Source: Sulfurovum sp. UBA12169
GTDB lineage: Bacteria; Campylobacterota; Campylobacteria; Campylobacterales; Sulfurovaceae
DNA length: 64,000 nt
Direction: 5' to 3'
Assembly: GCA_002742845.1 (NCBI GenBank)
Contig: DLUH01000005.1
Span: forward strand, 383,707-447,706
Shown here piece by piece: positions 43,505-52,972 of the stretch. Under the pieces are notes generated by a model. That model was not told where the DNA came from. It saw nothing but the letters and a program-made list of their open reading frames with translations, and searched no databases. The stretch's first letter is position 1. Every line of letters begins with the position of its first letter. A program made the translations under genes and the position numbers.

Positions 43505-44158
43505 ATGGAAAAGCTGATAAAACCGGCAGAATATGCAAAAGAAGTCGGAATTTCACGACAAGCAGTCTACGCAAAAATAAAGCGGGGCATTTTGACAACT
43601 AAAAATGTAGAAGGAAAACTTTATATTGTGCTCCACGAAGATTCTCAAATATCTAAGGAAGAGCCCACTAAAGCAATTATTTCCAAAACTAATATGGTTG
43701 CGCGCGATATGTCTATTTTGCAAAAGCAAAAAAATGAACAAGAATACAAACGTTTATTGGCAGCCAAGGATGAGACAATTCAAGTACTTAAAGGCACTAT
43801 GAAAGAGCTTAAAAAGAGCAATAAACAAATGTCATCAACCCTAAGAGGTGAAATTGAATTGCTTAAACAGGCATTTTATGAAATGCGAACATTGTATACG
43901 CACAAAATAGAACAAATGAAGACAAAACCTCTTTTGCAGAAAGAGATGACAGAGATTTCTTCAGTGTCAACTGAAAGATTTGAAAAATGGATAGGAATAA
44001 AGAAATTTCTTAAAAGACAAAATATCATCAAAGAAAAAGAAAAACAACGCATACGAAAATATCTCAAAAAAGCATATAAAGAGGGTGATAGGAGATTGGT
44101 AAAAATAGAGGGAAAATTAAAAATTGATTCAGACAAAAAGTATGAAGATATTTTGTAA
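43505..44158 (+). CDS. Helix-turn-helix protein with long coiled coil, unknown function
   Basis: A 217-residue protein. The N-terminus (KPAEYAKEVGISRQAVYAKI) is a helix-turn-helix of the type used to read DNA, followed by a short wing (GKLYIVLHED). Residues about 75-145 are a predicted coiled coil (KQKNEQEYKRLLAAKDETIQ), and the end is basic. A start at 43505 follows AAAGGC; the frame extends upstream to 43472. I do not recognise a named family. It lies upstream of an L,D-transpeptidase gene by 76 bp in the same direction and might regulate envelope genes, but that is speculation. Confidence 0.6.
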   Translation: MEKLIKPAEYAKEVGISRQAVYAKIKRGILTTKNVEGKLYIVLHEDSQISKEEPTKAIISKTNMVARDMSILQKQKNEQEYKRLLAAKDETIQVLKGTMKELKKSNKQMSSTLRGEIELLKQAFYEMRTLYTHKIEQMKTKPLLQKEMTEISSVSTERFEKWIGIKKFLKRQNIIKEKEKQRIRKYLKKAYKEGDRRLVKIEGKLKIDSDKKYEDIL

Positions 44159-44234
44159 AGCTTGTTGTTTGAAAATATAGGGTAGATTGAAATTTTTTTG
44201 GTTATACTTTACAAAATTTCTTTGGATGACTAAA

Positions 44235-45917
44235 ATGATAACAAAAATAAAAAATAAAATATTCGGCAAATTAGCAATTGTTGGTACGGTTTTAATGCTG
44301 TGGACCGCGCCTCAAGCTGCAGCGAGTCTCGTGGGAGTTGAATTTCATGAAGCCGCTTCGGATATTATGATAAATTCACTTCAGACTCAACCCCAAAATA
44401 GTTTTTTAAGAAAGATGTATACCCAGCTTTTTTTTGTTCCGGTCTGGATCAATGAAAGATCCCTTTCTTCTTTTGCCCAAGAGCTATTTATCCAGATAAA
44501 AGAGGATGAAACGCTTAGCCATTCAACAAGACTGTATGGGGACATGTTAGAGCTTGAGGAGAAAGCAAAAAAAATTTATGAATCTTCGAGTACTTTGGCA
44601 CAGAAAGTTGATTTGGAATTCAAGATCGCTCAGCTTTATAAAGGGTATGCGGACTATACGCTTTATGGCAGCATTAATTGGGGTGCATTTCAGGCAAGGC
44701 TTTCCAATCTTAAAACAAAAGACATTGGAGCAGCATGGGTAACCCATAAACCCAAAGAAAGTCCGGTTTCACTCATTGAAAGCGCGCTCATGAACGGAAG
44801 TCTAAAAAAAGAATTTCAAAATGCAATGCCAAACGAATATCATTATAAAGAACTTCGCAAAGCATTGATTCAGTATCTTGAAATCCAGCGAAATGGCATA
44901 TGGTCACCCGTGCCCTTGAGCGGGACATTGACAGTGGGGCAGTCTTACACGGCGGTGCCGTATCTTAGAGAAAGATTGCGGGCAACAGGAGATTATCATG
45001 GTTGCAATGGAAGCAGAGAGAATAAAATATATGACAGTTGTCTTAAAGAGGCAGTCATTCGATTTCAAAAACGAAACGGACTTGAAGCAAAAGGAATAAT
45101 AGGACAAGCAACTATTAAGGCACTCAATCAGAGCATTGAACGACGCATCGCTACAATACGTTTAAATCTTGATCGTATCAAATGGTTCAAGGAGCGCAAT
45201 GAAAAACGTCATATCATTATCAACATCCCCGCATTTTCTCTGTATTTTGAAGAAGATGGAAAATTACGACAGGAAATGGGCGTAATCACAGGAACACGAA
45301 AGAATCCTACGCCTATTTTTAGCAATCGCGTAAAACAGATTGTTTTAAATCCTTATTGGAATGTACCTGAAAGCATTATACAAAAAGAAATGATTCCAAA
45401 ATTGTTGCGTAACGCCAATGCGATGGCAAGAGAAAAAATAGAGATTCACAGCGGTTGGGGTGAAGATGACAAGAAAATCAATCCCGCTTCTGTAGATTGG
45501 AGTCAATACCGTTACAGCAAAACTGTACCGTTTAGATTTGCACAAGTACCGGGTGCACATAATGCTCTAGGTAAAGTAAAATTTCTTTTTCCCAATGAGT
45601 TTTCCGTTTATATGCATGATACCCCTACAAAAGGACTTTTTAACAGAACAACAAGAGCATTTAGCCATGGATGCATCAGGTTGGCCAAGCCGATAGAGTT
45701 GCTAAAAACATTTTCTACGTTTAACACCAATGTGGATTTCGATAAGTCTCAAGAGACGCTAAAAGGCAAAAACATGACTTATTTGAATCTTGACAACAGT
45801 GTTCCTATAGATGTTGTTTATTTAACTGCATGGATTGACCATGACGGCAAGCTTCAGTTTAGAGATGATATATATGGATATGATGAAATGCAACTAAAAT
45901 CGTATAGAAGTTGGTAA
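44235..45917 (+). CDS. YcbB-type murein L,D-transpeptidase (second copy)
   Basis: A 560-residue periplasmic enzyme for 3-3 crosslinks. It has a signal peptide (FGKLAIVGTVLMLWTAPQAA), a helical scaffold domain, a peptidoglycan-binding region (AVPYLRERLRATGDYHG and AVIRFQKRNGLEAKGIIG) and a YkuD domain with HDTPTKGLFNRT and the catalytic SHGCIR. The canonical His is present here, unlike the origin-proximal paralogue. The start at 44235 fits GGA 8 nt upstream; earlier in-frame starts lack a good site. An AT-rich hairpin overlaps the stop. Confidence 0.9.
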   Translation: MITKIKNKIFGKLAIVGTVLMLWTAPQAAASLVGVEFHEAASDIMINSLQTQPQNSFLRKMYTQLFFVPVWINERSLSSFAQELFIQIKEDETLSHSTRLYGDMLELEEKAKKIYESSSTLAQKVDLEFKIAQLYKGYADYTLYGSINWGAFQARLSNLKTKDIGAAWVTHKPKESPVSLIESALMNGSLKKEFQNAMPNEYHYKELRKALIQYLEIQRNGIWSPVPLSGTLTVGQSYTAVPYLRERLRATGDYHGCNGSRENKIYDSCLKEAVIRFQKRNGLEAKGIIGQATIKALNQSIERRIATIRLNLDRIKWFKERNEKRHIIINIPAFSLYFEEDGKLRQEMGVITGTRKNPTPIFSNRVKQIVLNPYWNVPESIIQKEMIPKLLRNANAMAREKIEIHSGWGEDDKKINPASVDWSQYRYSKTVPFRFAQVPGAHNALGKVKFLFPNEFSVYMHDTPTKGLFNRTTRAFSHGCIRLAKPIELLKTFSTFNTNVDFDKSQETLKGKNMTYLNLDNSVPIDVVYLTAWIDHDGKLQFRDDIYGYDEMQLKSYRSW

Positions 45918-45940
45918 ATAAGACTATTTTAATCTTATTT
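45916..45940 (+). terminator. Terminator overlapping the stop of the L,D-transpeptidase gene
   Basis: Perfect 8-bp AT-rich stem (AAATAAGA with TCTTATTT), followed within 6 bases by a T run. Confidence 0.45.
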
Positions 45941-45994
45941 GGATAGTTTTTTGATACAATCGCTAAAATTGACATTGCTTTAAAGGAAAAGAGT

Positions 45995-46585
45995 ATGGAA
46001 AAATTACACTACATTAAAGACGAGATGCTTGTGCATATTCCCATGTGTACGCATGCCCAGCCTAAAAATATTTTGATTATCGGAGGGTGCGATAAGATTA
46101 AAAATGAGGTAGAAAAACATAAAGGTTTGGAAGACATTCTTATCGTCAGAGAAAATATTGCTGATCAAATGACAAGATTGAGCGAACATTTTTTTGATGT
46201 AGCTATTGTTGCGGATGAAAATTTTAAAACAGACAGAGTTTTTTGGGGTCTGTTGCATAAAGCACTTCATCCAAAAGGTGTAGTTTCTGCAGTTGCGAGC
46301 ACCATGCTTGTGCAGGAAGAAGTTTTTGAGAAAGAGCTCAAAACAGTTGGCGAACTTTTTAAGATTGTCATGCCTTACCGCTATGAAGGGGTGACAGAAA
46401 ACGGACAATTGGTGTGTAAAAATCTTTTGCTTGCAAGCAAAGCATATCATCCTACTGCGGATATTAATCTTCAAAGGGCAGATTTGACAGACGGACTGAA
46501 TTATTACAATTCAGATATTGCAATCGGTGCATTTCAAACTCCCACGATAAGCAAAAAGAGATTCGCAGGGTTGATTAAATTCTAA
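45995..46585 (+). CDS. speE: Short spermidine-synthase-like protein
   Basis: SpeE transfers aminopropyl from decarboxylated SAM to putrescine. This 196-residue protein matches Helicobacter SpeE over the Rossmann region (NILIIGGCDKIKNEVEKH) and the end (LNYYNSDIAIGAFQTP), but it lacks the roughly 60-residue N-terminal beta domain, as the family is usually about 260 residues. It starts at MEKLHYIKDEMLVHIP with AAAGGAAAAG upstream, so the short form looks genuine and no frameshifted upstream piece is visible. Whether it retains activity is uncertain. coaE follows 1 bp later. Confidence 0.72.
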   Translation: MEKLHYIKDEMLVHIPMCTHAQPKNILIIGGCDKIKNEVEKHKGLEDILIVRENIADQMTRLSEHFFDVAIVADENFKTDRVFWGLLHKALHPKGVVSAVASTMLVQEEVFEKELKTVGELFKIVMPYRYEGVTENGQLVCKNLLLASKAYHPTADINLQRADLTDGLNYYNSDIAIGAFQTPTISKKRFAGLIKF

Positions 46586-46586
46586 T

Positions 46587-47180
46587 ATGTCATTTAAATA
46601 CGCCATTGCACTGACAGGAGGAATTGCTACAGGAAAGAGTTCGGCAACCATTATCCTTTCTTTATATGGATTTCGTTTTATCGATGCAGATAAGATAGCA
46701 CATCAAATATTGGATGAACAGCATATGACAATTGCAGAGATGTTTGGGAGCGATCTGGTTTTAGACAATAAGGTGGACAGGAAGAGTCTGGGAGGCATAG
46801 TATTTGCAGACAGTACGAAACGTAAAATACTCGAGTCTTTCTTGCATCCCCTTATTTATAATGAGATAGAACGGCAAGCGCATATGGAAGAGCAATTCCA
46901 AAAGCCCTACATCATAGATATTCCGCTTTTTTTTGAAGGCGGCCGTTATCCTATAGAAAAATCTCTTGTAGTTTACACAACAAGAGAGCAGCAATTGCAG
47001 AGATTAATGCAAAGAGATAAATATAATCAAACAGAAGCAAGCAATCGCATAGATTCTCAAATGAGCATAGAAGAGAAACGCAAAAAAGCCACGTATATTA
47101 TTGACAACAGTGGCGGCTTGAAGCAATTGCAGCATGAGTGTGAACGCGCCAAAGAAGCCATTTTAAAGGATTTTTTATGA
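46587..47180 (+). CDS. coaE: Dephospho-CoA kinase
   Basis: CoaE phosphorylates dephospho-CoA, the last step of coenzyme A synthesis. The 197-residue protein has the P-loop ALTGGIATGKSSATIIL, the FIDADKIAHQIL segment, the DIPLFFEGGRYP region and the LID motif QLQRLMQRDKYNQTEA. Length is normal. It follows speE by 1 bp and overlaps dapF by 4 bp (ATGA), so the three form an operon with tight coupling. Confidence 0.95.
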   Translation: MSFKYAIALTGGIATGKSSATIILSLYGFRFIDADKIAHQILDEQHMTIAEMFGSDLVLDNKVDRKSLGGIVFADSTKRKILESFLHPLIYNEIERQAHMEEQFQKPYIIDIPLFFEGGRYPIEKSLVVYTTREQQLQRLMQRDKYNQTEASNRIDSQMSIEEKRKKATYIIDNSGGLKQLQHECERAKEAILKDFL

Positions 47181-47923
47181 CAGTGACAAAATATTCAGGT
47201 AACGGCAATGATTTTATTATTTTTATAGCACAGGAAAAAGCAGACAGAAGCCAATTAGCCAAAAAACTATGTCATAGGCAAAACGGTGTGGGAGCAGACG
47301 GAATGGTTGTTGTGCTGCCTCATCCTGAATATGATTTTGAGTGGGAATTTTATAATGCAGACGGAAGTCATGCCGACATGTGCGGAAATGCTTCCCGCTG
47401 TGTAGCGCATTTTGCACACGAAAAAGGTATTTCTAAAGACAATAAAGCCGAATTTTTAACCGGAGCAGGGGTTATACGTGCCACAATCAATGGGCTTTAT
47501 GTGGTGAGCGACATGGTTGAGCCTCAAATACTCCGAGAAGACATTTTTGAGTATGGTGAAATGTGGTGGCTAATCAATTCGGGGGTGCCTCATTTGGTTG
47601 CAGTGCGTGAAAATATTGATGCTTTTGATTTGGAACAGGCAAGAATTTTACGTCAAAAATATAATTGTAATGTTAATATCTGCAAAATAGACGGAGATAC
47701 GATGCATGTGCGCACCTATGAGCGAGGCGTAGAGGATGAGACTTTAGCTTGCGGGACAGGGATGGTTGCTTGTTTTATACGAAATCATAAAGAAGGCAAG
47801 GCACCTGATCAAATAAAGGTGCATCCAAAAAGCGGTGATGAGCTTTATGTGAGTTATGAAGACGGAGTTTATCGTTTTGGGGGAAAGGTGACAAAAACAT
47901 TTGTCGCAGAGACCTTGATATGA
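47177..47923 (+). CDS. dapF: Diaminopimelate epimerase
   Basis: DapF converts LL- to meso-diaminopimelate for lysine and peptidoglycan. The 248-residue protein has the start KYSGNGNDFIIF, the first catalytic Cys in SHADMCGNASRCVAHFA and the second in ETLACGTGMVACF, both intact. It overlaps coaE by 4 bp. It is somewhat shorter than the Escherichia coli enzyme but complete. A Sel1-repeat gene follows after 32 bp. Confidence 0.96.
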   Translation: MTVTKYSGNGNDFIIFIAQEKADRSQLAKKLCHRQNGVGADGMVVVLPHPEYDFEWEFYNADGSHADMCGNASRCVAHFAHEKGISKDNKAEFLTGAGVIRATINGLYVVSDMVEPQILREDIFEYGEMWWLINSGVPHLVAVRENIDAFDLEQARILRQKYNCNVNICKIDGDTMHVRTYERGVEDETLACGTGMVACFIRNHKEGKAPDQIKVHPKSGDELYVSYEDGVYRFGGKVTKTFVAETLI

Positions 47924-47955
47924 GACAATGATTATATTTGAAAAATAGGGCAAAA

Positions 47956-48594
47956 ATGAAAAAAATATTTATTGTTTTAATTGTTGCAACCATAGGTTTG
48001 TTTTCCGGGGACTTTGAACAGGCAGTTTCAGACTATGAAAAAGGAAACATCATTAAGGCCCTGAATGCTTTTTTTGTTTTGGCTAAACAAGGAGATGCCA
48101 AAGCTCAATATAATGTAGGTCTGATTTATGCCAATGGCAAAGGAGTAAAATCAGATCTTTCTCAGGCGATAAGATGGTATGAGAAATCAGCTCTACAGGG
48201 CAATGCATCGGCGCAATACAATCTTGCACAACTCTATCATGAGCGAATAATAAATGATGCCCATGCGGCTGAAAAAGCAAAATATTGGTATGAAAAAGCG
48301 GTCGAAGGAGGGCTCAGGGAAGCTTATAATAATCTCGCTTCATTTTATTTGGAAGGCATAGGCGTAAAAAAAGATTCTCAAAAAGCATTTGAGCTTTTCC
48401 AGAAAGGTGCGCAAATGGGGGACGGCAGTGCACAAATCAACGTTGCCATTATGTATGCATGGGGAGAGGGCATGGCGCATGATAAGATGAAAGCGTATGA
48501 AAATCTTAAAAAGGCGTTAGAAACAGGAAAAAGCGAGGCCGGCGAATATCTAGATAAGCTTTGCAAGGAGAGTGCTTGGGTGTGCAAAAATTAA
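47956..48594 (+). CDS. Sel1-repeat (TPR-like) secreted protein
   Basis: A 212-residue protein with a signal peptide (MKKIFIVLIVATIGLFSGD) and about four to five Sel1-like repeats in tandem, such as AKQGDAKAQYNVGLIYANGK, ALQGNASAQYNLAQLYHE and AQMGDGSAQINVAIMYAWGE. These are helix-turn-helix scaffolds for protein binding; Helicobacter HcpA-type cysteine-rich versions exist, but Cys pairs are missing here. The start at 47956 fits AGGGC; an ATG 6 codons earlier is less likely. Partner unknown. Confidence 0.85.
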   Translation: MKKIFIVLIVATIGLFSGDFEQAVSDYEKGNIIKALNAFFVLAKQGDAKAQYNVGLIYANGKGVKSDLSQAIRWYEKSALQGNASAQYNLAQLYHERIINDAHAAEKAKYWYEKAVEGGLREAYNNLASFYLEGIGVKKDSQKAFELFQKGAQMGDGSAQINVAIMYAWGEGMAHDKMKAYENLKKALETGKSEAGEYLDKLCKESAWVCKN

Positions 48595-48627
48595 GGATAT
48601 CTTTGGCATAATGCCATCCTGTATTTT

Positions 48628-48703
48628 GATCGCGTAGCTCAGTCGGTAGAGCACTACCTTGACATGGTAGGGGTCGTTGGTTCGAGTCCAATCGTGATCA
48701 CCA
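48628..48703 (+). tRNA. tRNA-Val (anticodon GAC)
   Basis: 76 nt cloverleaf; acceptor GATCGCG/CGTGATC, anticodon loop CTTGACA, encoded CCA. It lies upstream of thrS. Confidence 0.97.
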
Positions 48704-48736
48704 CTTCATTTAATTTATTTCTATCAAACTTTTAGC

Positions 48737-48742
48737 TATAAT
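48737..48742 (+). promoter_or_regulatory. -10 box of thrS
   Basis: TATAAT 52 bases upstream of the preferred TTG start of thrS. Confidence 0.5.
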
Positions 48743-48793
48743 TACCCCATTTTGAAACATTATGTTAAAAACAAATATGATAAAAGGTTTATT

Positions 48794-50608
48794 TTGAGCG
48801 AAAATATTATCGGTTACATTGATAACCAGGGTAACATTATAGATACACAAACCGCGCAAGGATCATGCAAGGCAATCCCCATAGAATTTGACAACAGCCA
48901 AAAGGCACTTGAGATCATTCGACATTCAACCGCACATCTTATGGCACAAGCAATCGCTGAACTTTATCCTAATTCCCAATTTTTTGTGGGACCTGTGGTG
49001 GATGAAGGATTTTACTATGATTTTAGGGTCACCGAAAAGATAGGGGAAGAAGATCTTAAGAATATTGAAAAAAAGATGAAAGAACTCATCAAGAAAAAAT
49101 ACAGTATCGAAAAATATACAATAAGCAAAGAAGAGGCACTTGAAAAGTTTGCGAATGATGATCTTAAACTAGCGGTGTTTTCTCGCATTACAGATGATAC
49201 GGTAAGCATCTACAAACAGGGAGAATTTGAGGATCTTTGCAGGGGACCGCATGTTCCTTCATTAAGATTTCTTAACAATTTTAAACTGACCCGCGTTGCT
49301 GGAGCATATCTTGGCGGGAATGAAAAGGCAGAGATGCTAACACGTATCTATGGAATTGCTTTTGCGGATAAAGAATCTCTTAATGCCCATTTGACTATGC
49401 TTGAAGAGGCAAAAAAGCGTGATCATCGCAAAATCGGCACAGAAATGGAACTTTTCATGTTTAATGACGAAGCAGGCGCAGGATTGCCGTTTTGGATGCC
49501 ACAAGGTGCAAAGTTGAGAGTAAAATTGGAGGAGATCCTTCATAAGGCGCACCGCATCAGGGGTTATCAGCCAGTACGCGGTCCTGAGATACTCAAATCT
49601 GATATGTGGAGAACATCAGGCCATTATGCTTGTTATGGTGAAAACATGTATTTGACAAACATTGATGAACAAGAATACGGCATTAAACCGATGAACTGTA
49701 TCGGACATATTCAGATCTTTAAGCAGACGCAAAAAAGCTATCGTGATCTTCCACTAAAATTTTATGAGTATGGCGTTGTGCACAGACATGAAAAATCAGG
49801 GGTATTGCATGGTTTGCTCAGAGTTCGTGAATTTACACAAGATGATGCACATATTTTCTGCACACCGGAGCAGATTAGCACGGTAGTCCTTGATGTGGTA
49901 GAGTTTGTGGATGCCGTCATGAAACTGTTCGGATTTAATTACACGATGGAAGTTGCAACAAAACCAGATAAGGCTATTGGGGAAGATAGCGTTTGGGAAT
50001 TAGCAACGCAAGGTTTGAAAGATGCTCTTGACGGGAACAGTTTGCCTTATACGATAGATGAGGGCGGCGGCGCATTTTATGGCCCAAAAATAGACGTGAA
50101 GATTACTGATGCACTCGGTCGAAAATGGCAGTGCGGAACGATTCAGGTTGATTTTAATTTGCCGCAACGTTTTGATGTAGAGTATGTTGCGGAGGACAAT
50201 ACCAGAAGGCAGCCGGTAATGATACACCGAGCAATCCTTGGTTCATTTGAAAGATTCATTGCTATCTTGACTGAACATTATGCCGGAGAATTCCCATTTT
50301 TTCTTGCGCCAACACAAGTAATATTTGTACCGATTGCGCAAAGTCATGTTGCCTATGCAAATACTCTTAGACAGGCACTTATGCTAGAAGGAATAGATGC
50401 GGAAGTATCTGATAAAAATGATTCGCTCAATAAACGTATTCGTACCGCAGAAAAGCAAAGAGTGCCATATGTGGTAGTTATTGGCGATGAAGAAGTAAGC
50501 ACGCAAACGGTTGCAATACGCGACAGAAGAGCCAAAGAACAATATAATCTTACACAAGACGAATTTATGGTAAAATTAATACAACAACTTCAAGAAGGTA
50601 AAATTTGA
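48794..50608 (+). CDS. thrS: Threonyl-tRNA synthetase
   Basis: ThrRS charges tRNA-Thr and edits serine mistakes. The preferred start is TTG 48794 ([13 protein letters not shown]) with AAAAGG 6 nt upstream, giving 604 residues; the N-terminal TGS region is short, as in Campylobacter (about 600 residues). The editing domain shows [16 protein letters not shown] (HxxxH) and the zinc-site CRGPHVPS, then class II motifs [14 protein letters not shown] (motif 2) and the core [26 protein letters not shown] (motif 3) and the anticodon-binding domain. Its stop overlaps infC. Confidence 0.97.
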   Translation: MSENIIGYIDNQGNIIDTQTAQGSCKAIPIEFDNSQKALEIIRHSTAHLMAQAIAELYPNSQFFVGPVVDEGFYYDFRVTEKIGEEDLKNIEKKMKELIKKKYSIEKYTISKEEALEKFANDDLKLAVFSRITDDTVSIYKQGEFEDLCRGPHVPSLRFLNNFKLTRVAGAYLGGNEKAEMLTRIYGIAFADKESLNAHLTMLEEAKKRDHRKIGTEMELFMFNDEAGAGLPFWMPQGAKLRVKLEEILHKAHRIRGYQPVRGPEILKSDMWRTSGHYACYGENMYLTNIDEQEYGIKPMNCIGHIQIFKQTQKSYRDLPLKFYEYGVVHRHEKSGVLHGLLRVREFTQDDAHIFCTPEQISTVVLDVVEFVDAVMKLFGFNYTMEVATKPDKAIGEDSVWELATQGLKDALDGNSLPYTIDEGGGAFYGPKIDVKITDALGRKWQCGTIQVDFNLPQRFDVEYVAEDNTRRQPVMIHRAILGSFERFIAILTEHYAGEFPFFLAPTQVIFVPIAQSHVAYANTLRQALMLEGIDAEVSDKNDSLNKRIRTAEKQRVPYVVVIGDEEVSTQTVAIRDRRAKEQYNLTQDEFMVKLIQQLQEGKI

Positions 50609-51153
50609 GCAAACAAAACGATAGAAACAGGGGTAGAAAAAAAGGCGATGACGTCATTATGAATGACGAAATCAGGGCGACTGAGCTTAGAGTACTGGGT
50701 GATGATGGCGAACAATACGGGATCATTCCTAAGGCCGAAGCGCTTAGTATCGCTGAAGCCAAAGGATTGGACTTGGTGCTTGTTTCTCCAGATGCCCAAC
50801 CTCCTGTTGCTAAAGTGATGGACTACGGAAAGCATAAGTATGAAGTCGAAAAAAAGAAAAAAGAGGCCAAAAAAAACCAAAAGAAAATTGAAGTTAAAGA
50901 GGTCAAATTTTCTTGCAAAATAGCAGAAAACGATATCAACTACAAAGTCAAACATGCCAGGGAATTTCTGGAAGACGGTAAGCATGTGAAGCTTCGTGTA
51001 TTTTTGCGAGGACGAGAAATGGCAAATCCAGAGTGGGGCATTGAGGTGTTGCAGCGCGTATGGCCAATGCTTCAAGACGTTGGGCATTTGGAGAAAGATG
51101 CCCACCAAGAAGGTCGTTACATCAATATGTATGTCACCCCGCTCAAAAAATAA
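50605..51153 (+). CDS. infC: Translation initiation factor IF-3
   Basis: IF-3 keeps ribosomal subunits apart and checks the start codon. The 182-residue protein starts at TTG, overlapping the thrS stop (TTGA) and preceded by AAGAAGG. It has [18 protein letters not shown], the N-domain, then the linker [20 protein letters not shown] and a C-domain with [19 protein letters not shown]. Escherichia coli infC starts with AUU and uses this for autoregulation; a non-AUG start here is consistent but proves nothing. Confidence 0.96.
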   Translation: MSKQNDRNRGRKKGDDVIMNDEIRATELRVLGDDGEQYGIIPKAEALSIAEAKGLDLVLVSPDAQPPVAKVMDYGKHKYEVEKKKKEAKKNQKKIEVKEVKFSCKIAENDINYKVKHAREFLEDGKHVKLRVFLRGREMANPEWGIEVLQRVWPMLQDVGHLEKDAHQEGRYINMYVTPLKK

Positions 51154-51335
51154 TTTCTACTAAATCATTTTGATCTGTTGACGGCAAAACAGGTCAAAAT
51201 TACTTTTCTTTTAGAATATTTTACTTCAAATAGAAGTACAGAATCCATTCTTTCTTTTTTGAAATATCCATTTATCTTATCGAATAGGATTGCAGAGATA
51301 CAAAAAATCTTTATAAATCTTTTAGAATATTTGGG

Positions 51336-51341
51336 TATAAT
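51336..51341 (+). promoter_or_regulatory. -10 box of rpmI-rplT
   Basis: TATAAT (with GGG before it) 52 bases upstream of the rpmI start, in the 239-bp gap after infC. The long leader could carry an L20 autoregulatory site, but I cannot draw it. Confidence 0.5.
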
Positions 51342-51392
51342 TGCGTCCCATTTTCTGTTAAGTATAGAAAAAATTCAATAGGGAGTAAGCAT

Positions 51393-51584
51393 ATGCCTAA
51401 AATGAAAAGCGTTAAAGGCGCAGTGAAGCGTTTTAAGATTAAAAAAAGCGGCAAAATCAAAAGAGGAACGGCATTTAGAAGCCACATCCTTACTAAAGTG
51501 GACGGTAAACACCACAGAAGCATGAGAAGCCCCAAGCATGTTGACAGCGTAGATGCAAAAAACATTAAAGAGATGATTAACTAA
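51393..51584 (+). CDS. rpmI: Large ribosomal subunit protein bL35
   Basis: A 63-residue basic protein, [20 protein letters not shown] at its start, with [13 protein letters not shown] typical of bL35. AGGGAG precedes the ATG. It is followed by rplT, the conserved order in most bacteria. Confidence 0.97.
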   Translation: MPKMKSVKGAVKRFKIKKSGKIKRGTAFRSHILTKVDGKHHRSMRSPKHVDSVDAKNIKEMIN

Positions 51585-51718
51585 GTTAATCCCACAAAGT
51601 AGTTTCCCTCAATATGAGGCAAGTTCAAACAAAAATGTTTGACACCTACTATAACCAAACTTCGGCAGACAGTCTGTATATTAGAAGTTTTAGTACAAGA
51701 TAAGGTAAAGGAAAAACC

Positions 51719-52075
51719 ATGAGAGTAAAAACAGGTGTCGTTAGACACAGAAGACATAAAAGATTATTAAAACAAGCAAGAGGATTCTATAGCGGAAGAA
51801 GAAAACACTTCAGAAAAGCAAAAGAGCAACTTGAGCGTTCATTGGTATATGCTTACAGAGACAGAAGACAGAAAAAAAGAGATTTTAGAAGACTTTGGAT
51901 TATTCGTATAAATGCAGCCGCAAGATTAAATGACTTGAATTACTCAAGATTTATGCATGGTCTTAAACTGGCAAATATTGAACTTGACAGAAAAATTCTT
52001 GCAGACATGGCAATGAATGCACCTGAAGCCTTCACAAAAGTAGCCAGTGCTTCAAAAGCAGCACTAGCAAAATAA
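51719..52075 (+). CDS. rplT: Large ribosomal subunit protein bL20
   Basis: bL20 is an early assembly protein of the 50S subunit. The 118-residue sequence begins [20 protein letters not shown] and has [20 protein letters not shown] and [20 protein letters not shown]. Length and sequence are typical. A hairpin terminator follows the stop. It is transcribed with rpmI, 134 bp away. Confidence 0.98.
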   Translation: MRVKTGVVRHRRHKRLLKQARGFYSGRRKHFRKAKEQLERSLVYAYRDRRQKKRDFRRLWIIRINAAARLNDLNYSRFMHGLKLANIELDRKILADMAMNAPEAFTKVASASKAALAK

Positions 52076-52083
52076 TTTTGTTT

Positions 52084-52109
52084 AGAAGTTACGCCTTTGG
52101 CGTGCTTCT
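52084..52109 (+). terminator. Terminator after rplT
   Basis: A stem starting AGAAG and ending CTTCT with an ACGCC/GGCGT core, then T-rich sequence. It also lies downstream of the converging lipoprotein gene. Confidence 0.65.
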
Positions 52110-52176
52110 TTCCTTTCTTTCATTATTAATTTATTTTTTACTACTCCTCATATCAGATAAATCTTTCAAACTTTGT

Positions 52177-52665
52177 CTATTTAGTGTCGGTTTTCTCATC
52201 CAGCTCTTTTGTTATATTATCCAATTCTCTTATAAGCGCTTGCATTTTTATACTCCAGTCTTCAAGAAAACTCTTCGTTTTATTGAGATCAATATTGATA
52301 TGTGTTTTATTGAGTTCTATGCCCGCCTCTTTTTCGCTAAGTGTGCCGTCCTCAAGATCTTTGCCCAGCGTTTTCATTTTATTTTCCAGTTTGTTGCCCA
52401 GATCCTGAAAAAAACCTTTGGTTTTATTGGTGTCGACAGTAAGTATGCCTTTATCTATCGTAACACCTATCTGTGAAAGTTTTGAATCTTTCTCTTTCTC
52501 TTCTTTGATTTTTTGATCTGCTATTTCTTTGGCTTTAAGCTCCTCTAGCAGCTGTTCTCTGGCTTCTTGTGCAACTGCTGCATCATGCTGAGCCTGTTTT
52601 TCTCTACCGTCTTGGCATCCGCTTAGTGCAAGAAGTACAATACCTGACATCAATATACGCTTCAT
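52177..52665 (-). CDS. Small coiled-coil lipoprotein
   Basis: A 162-residue predicted lipoprotein: signal peptide and lipobox (LLALSGC), then an Ala/Glu/Lys-rich helical region (about 20-60) and a Lys/Asp/Asn-rich repeat-like part. The pattern DTNKTKGFFQDLGNKLENK is echoed by DLNKTKSFLEDWSIKMQ about 40 residues on, showing an internal duplication. The start at 52665 is preceded by AGAGG; ATG one codon upstream is too near to it. No family is recognised. Confidence 0.75.
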   Translation of the reverse strand: MKRILMSGIVLLALSGCQDGREKQAQHDAAVAQEAREQLLEELKAKEIADQKIKEEKEKDSKLSQIGVTIDKGILTVDTNKTKGFFQDLGNKLENKMKTLGKDLEDGTLSEKEAGIELNKTHINIDLNKTKSFLEDWSIKMQALIRELDNITKELDEKTDTK

Positions 52666-52668
52666 CAT

Positions 52669-52972
52669 CCACCTCTTTTTATTTTATAAACTAGTTACAT
52701 ATTATTATACAATGATTCGTGGACAAAATATGAAATGAGTGTTTCGCAACAAATGCAAGCAGGGGCACAATGAGACCAATAGTTTTTGGTTTGGGATGTT
52801 TTGAGGCTTAGTATTTAAATATTGTTTGAATGACAATTGGAGACCATAGGGCATTTAAGTTAAATTTCAACCAATGTTTATTTTTTGTTAATTTAAAGTT
52901 GTTAGAATGGTAGAACGTTTTTTGACATGCGTCATCATGTTGAAATTCAAAGTCTAACAAGAAGGAGTATTT
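52669..52972. other. Non-coding divergent promoter region
   Basis: About 300 bp between divergent genes. It should hold the promoters of the lipoprotein (minus) and the NlpC/P60 gene (plus). A short inverted repeat ACATG...CATGT at 52925-52940 lies before the latter. No gene is seen. Confidence 0.4.
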
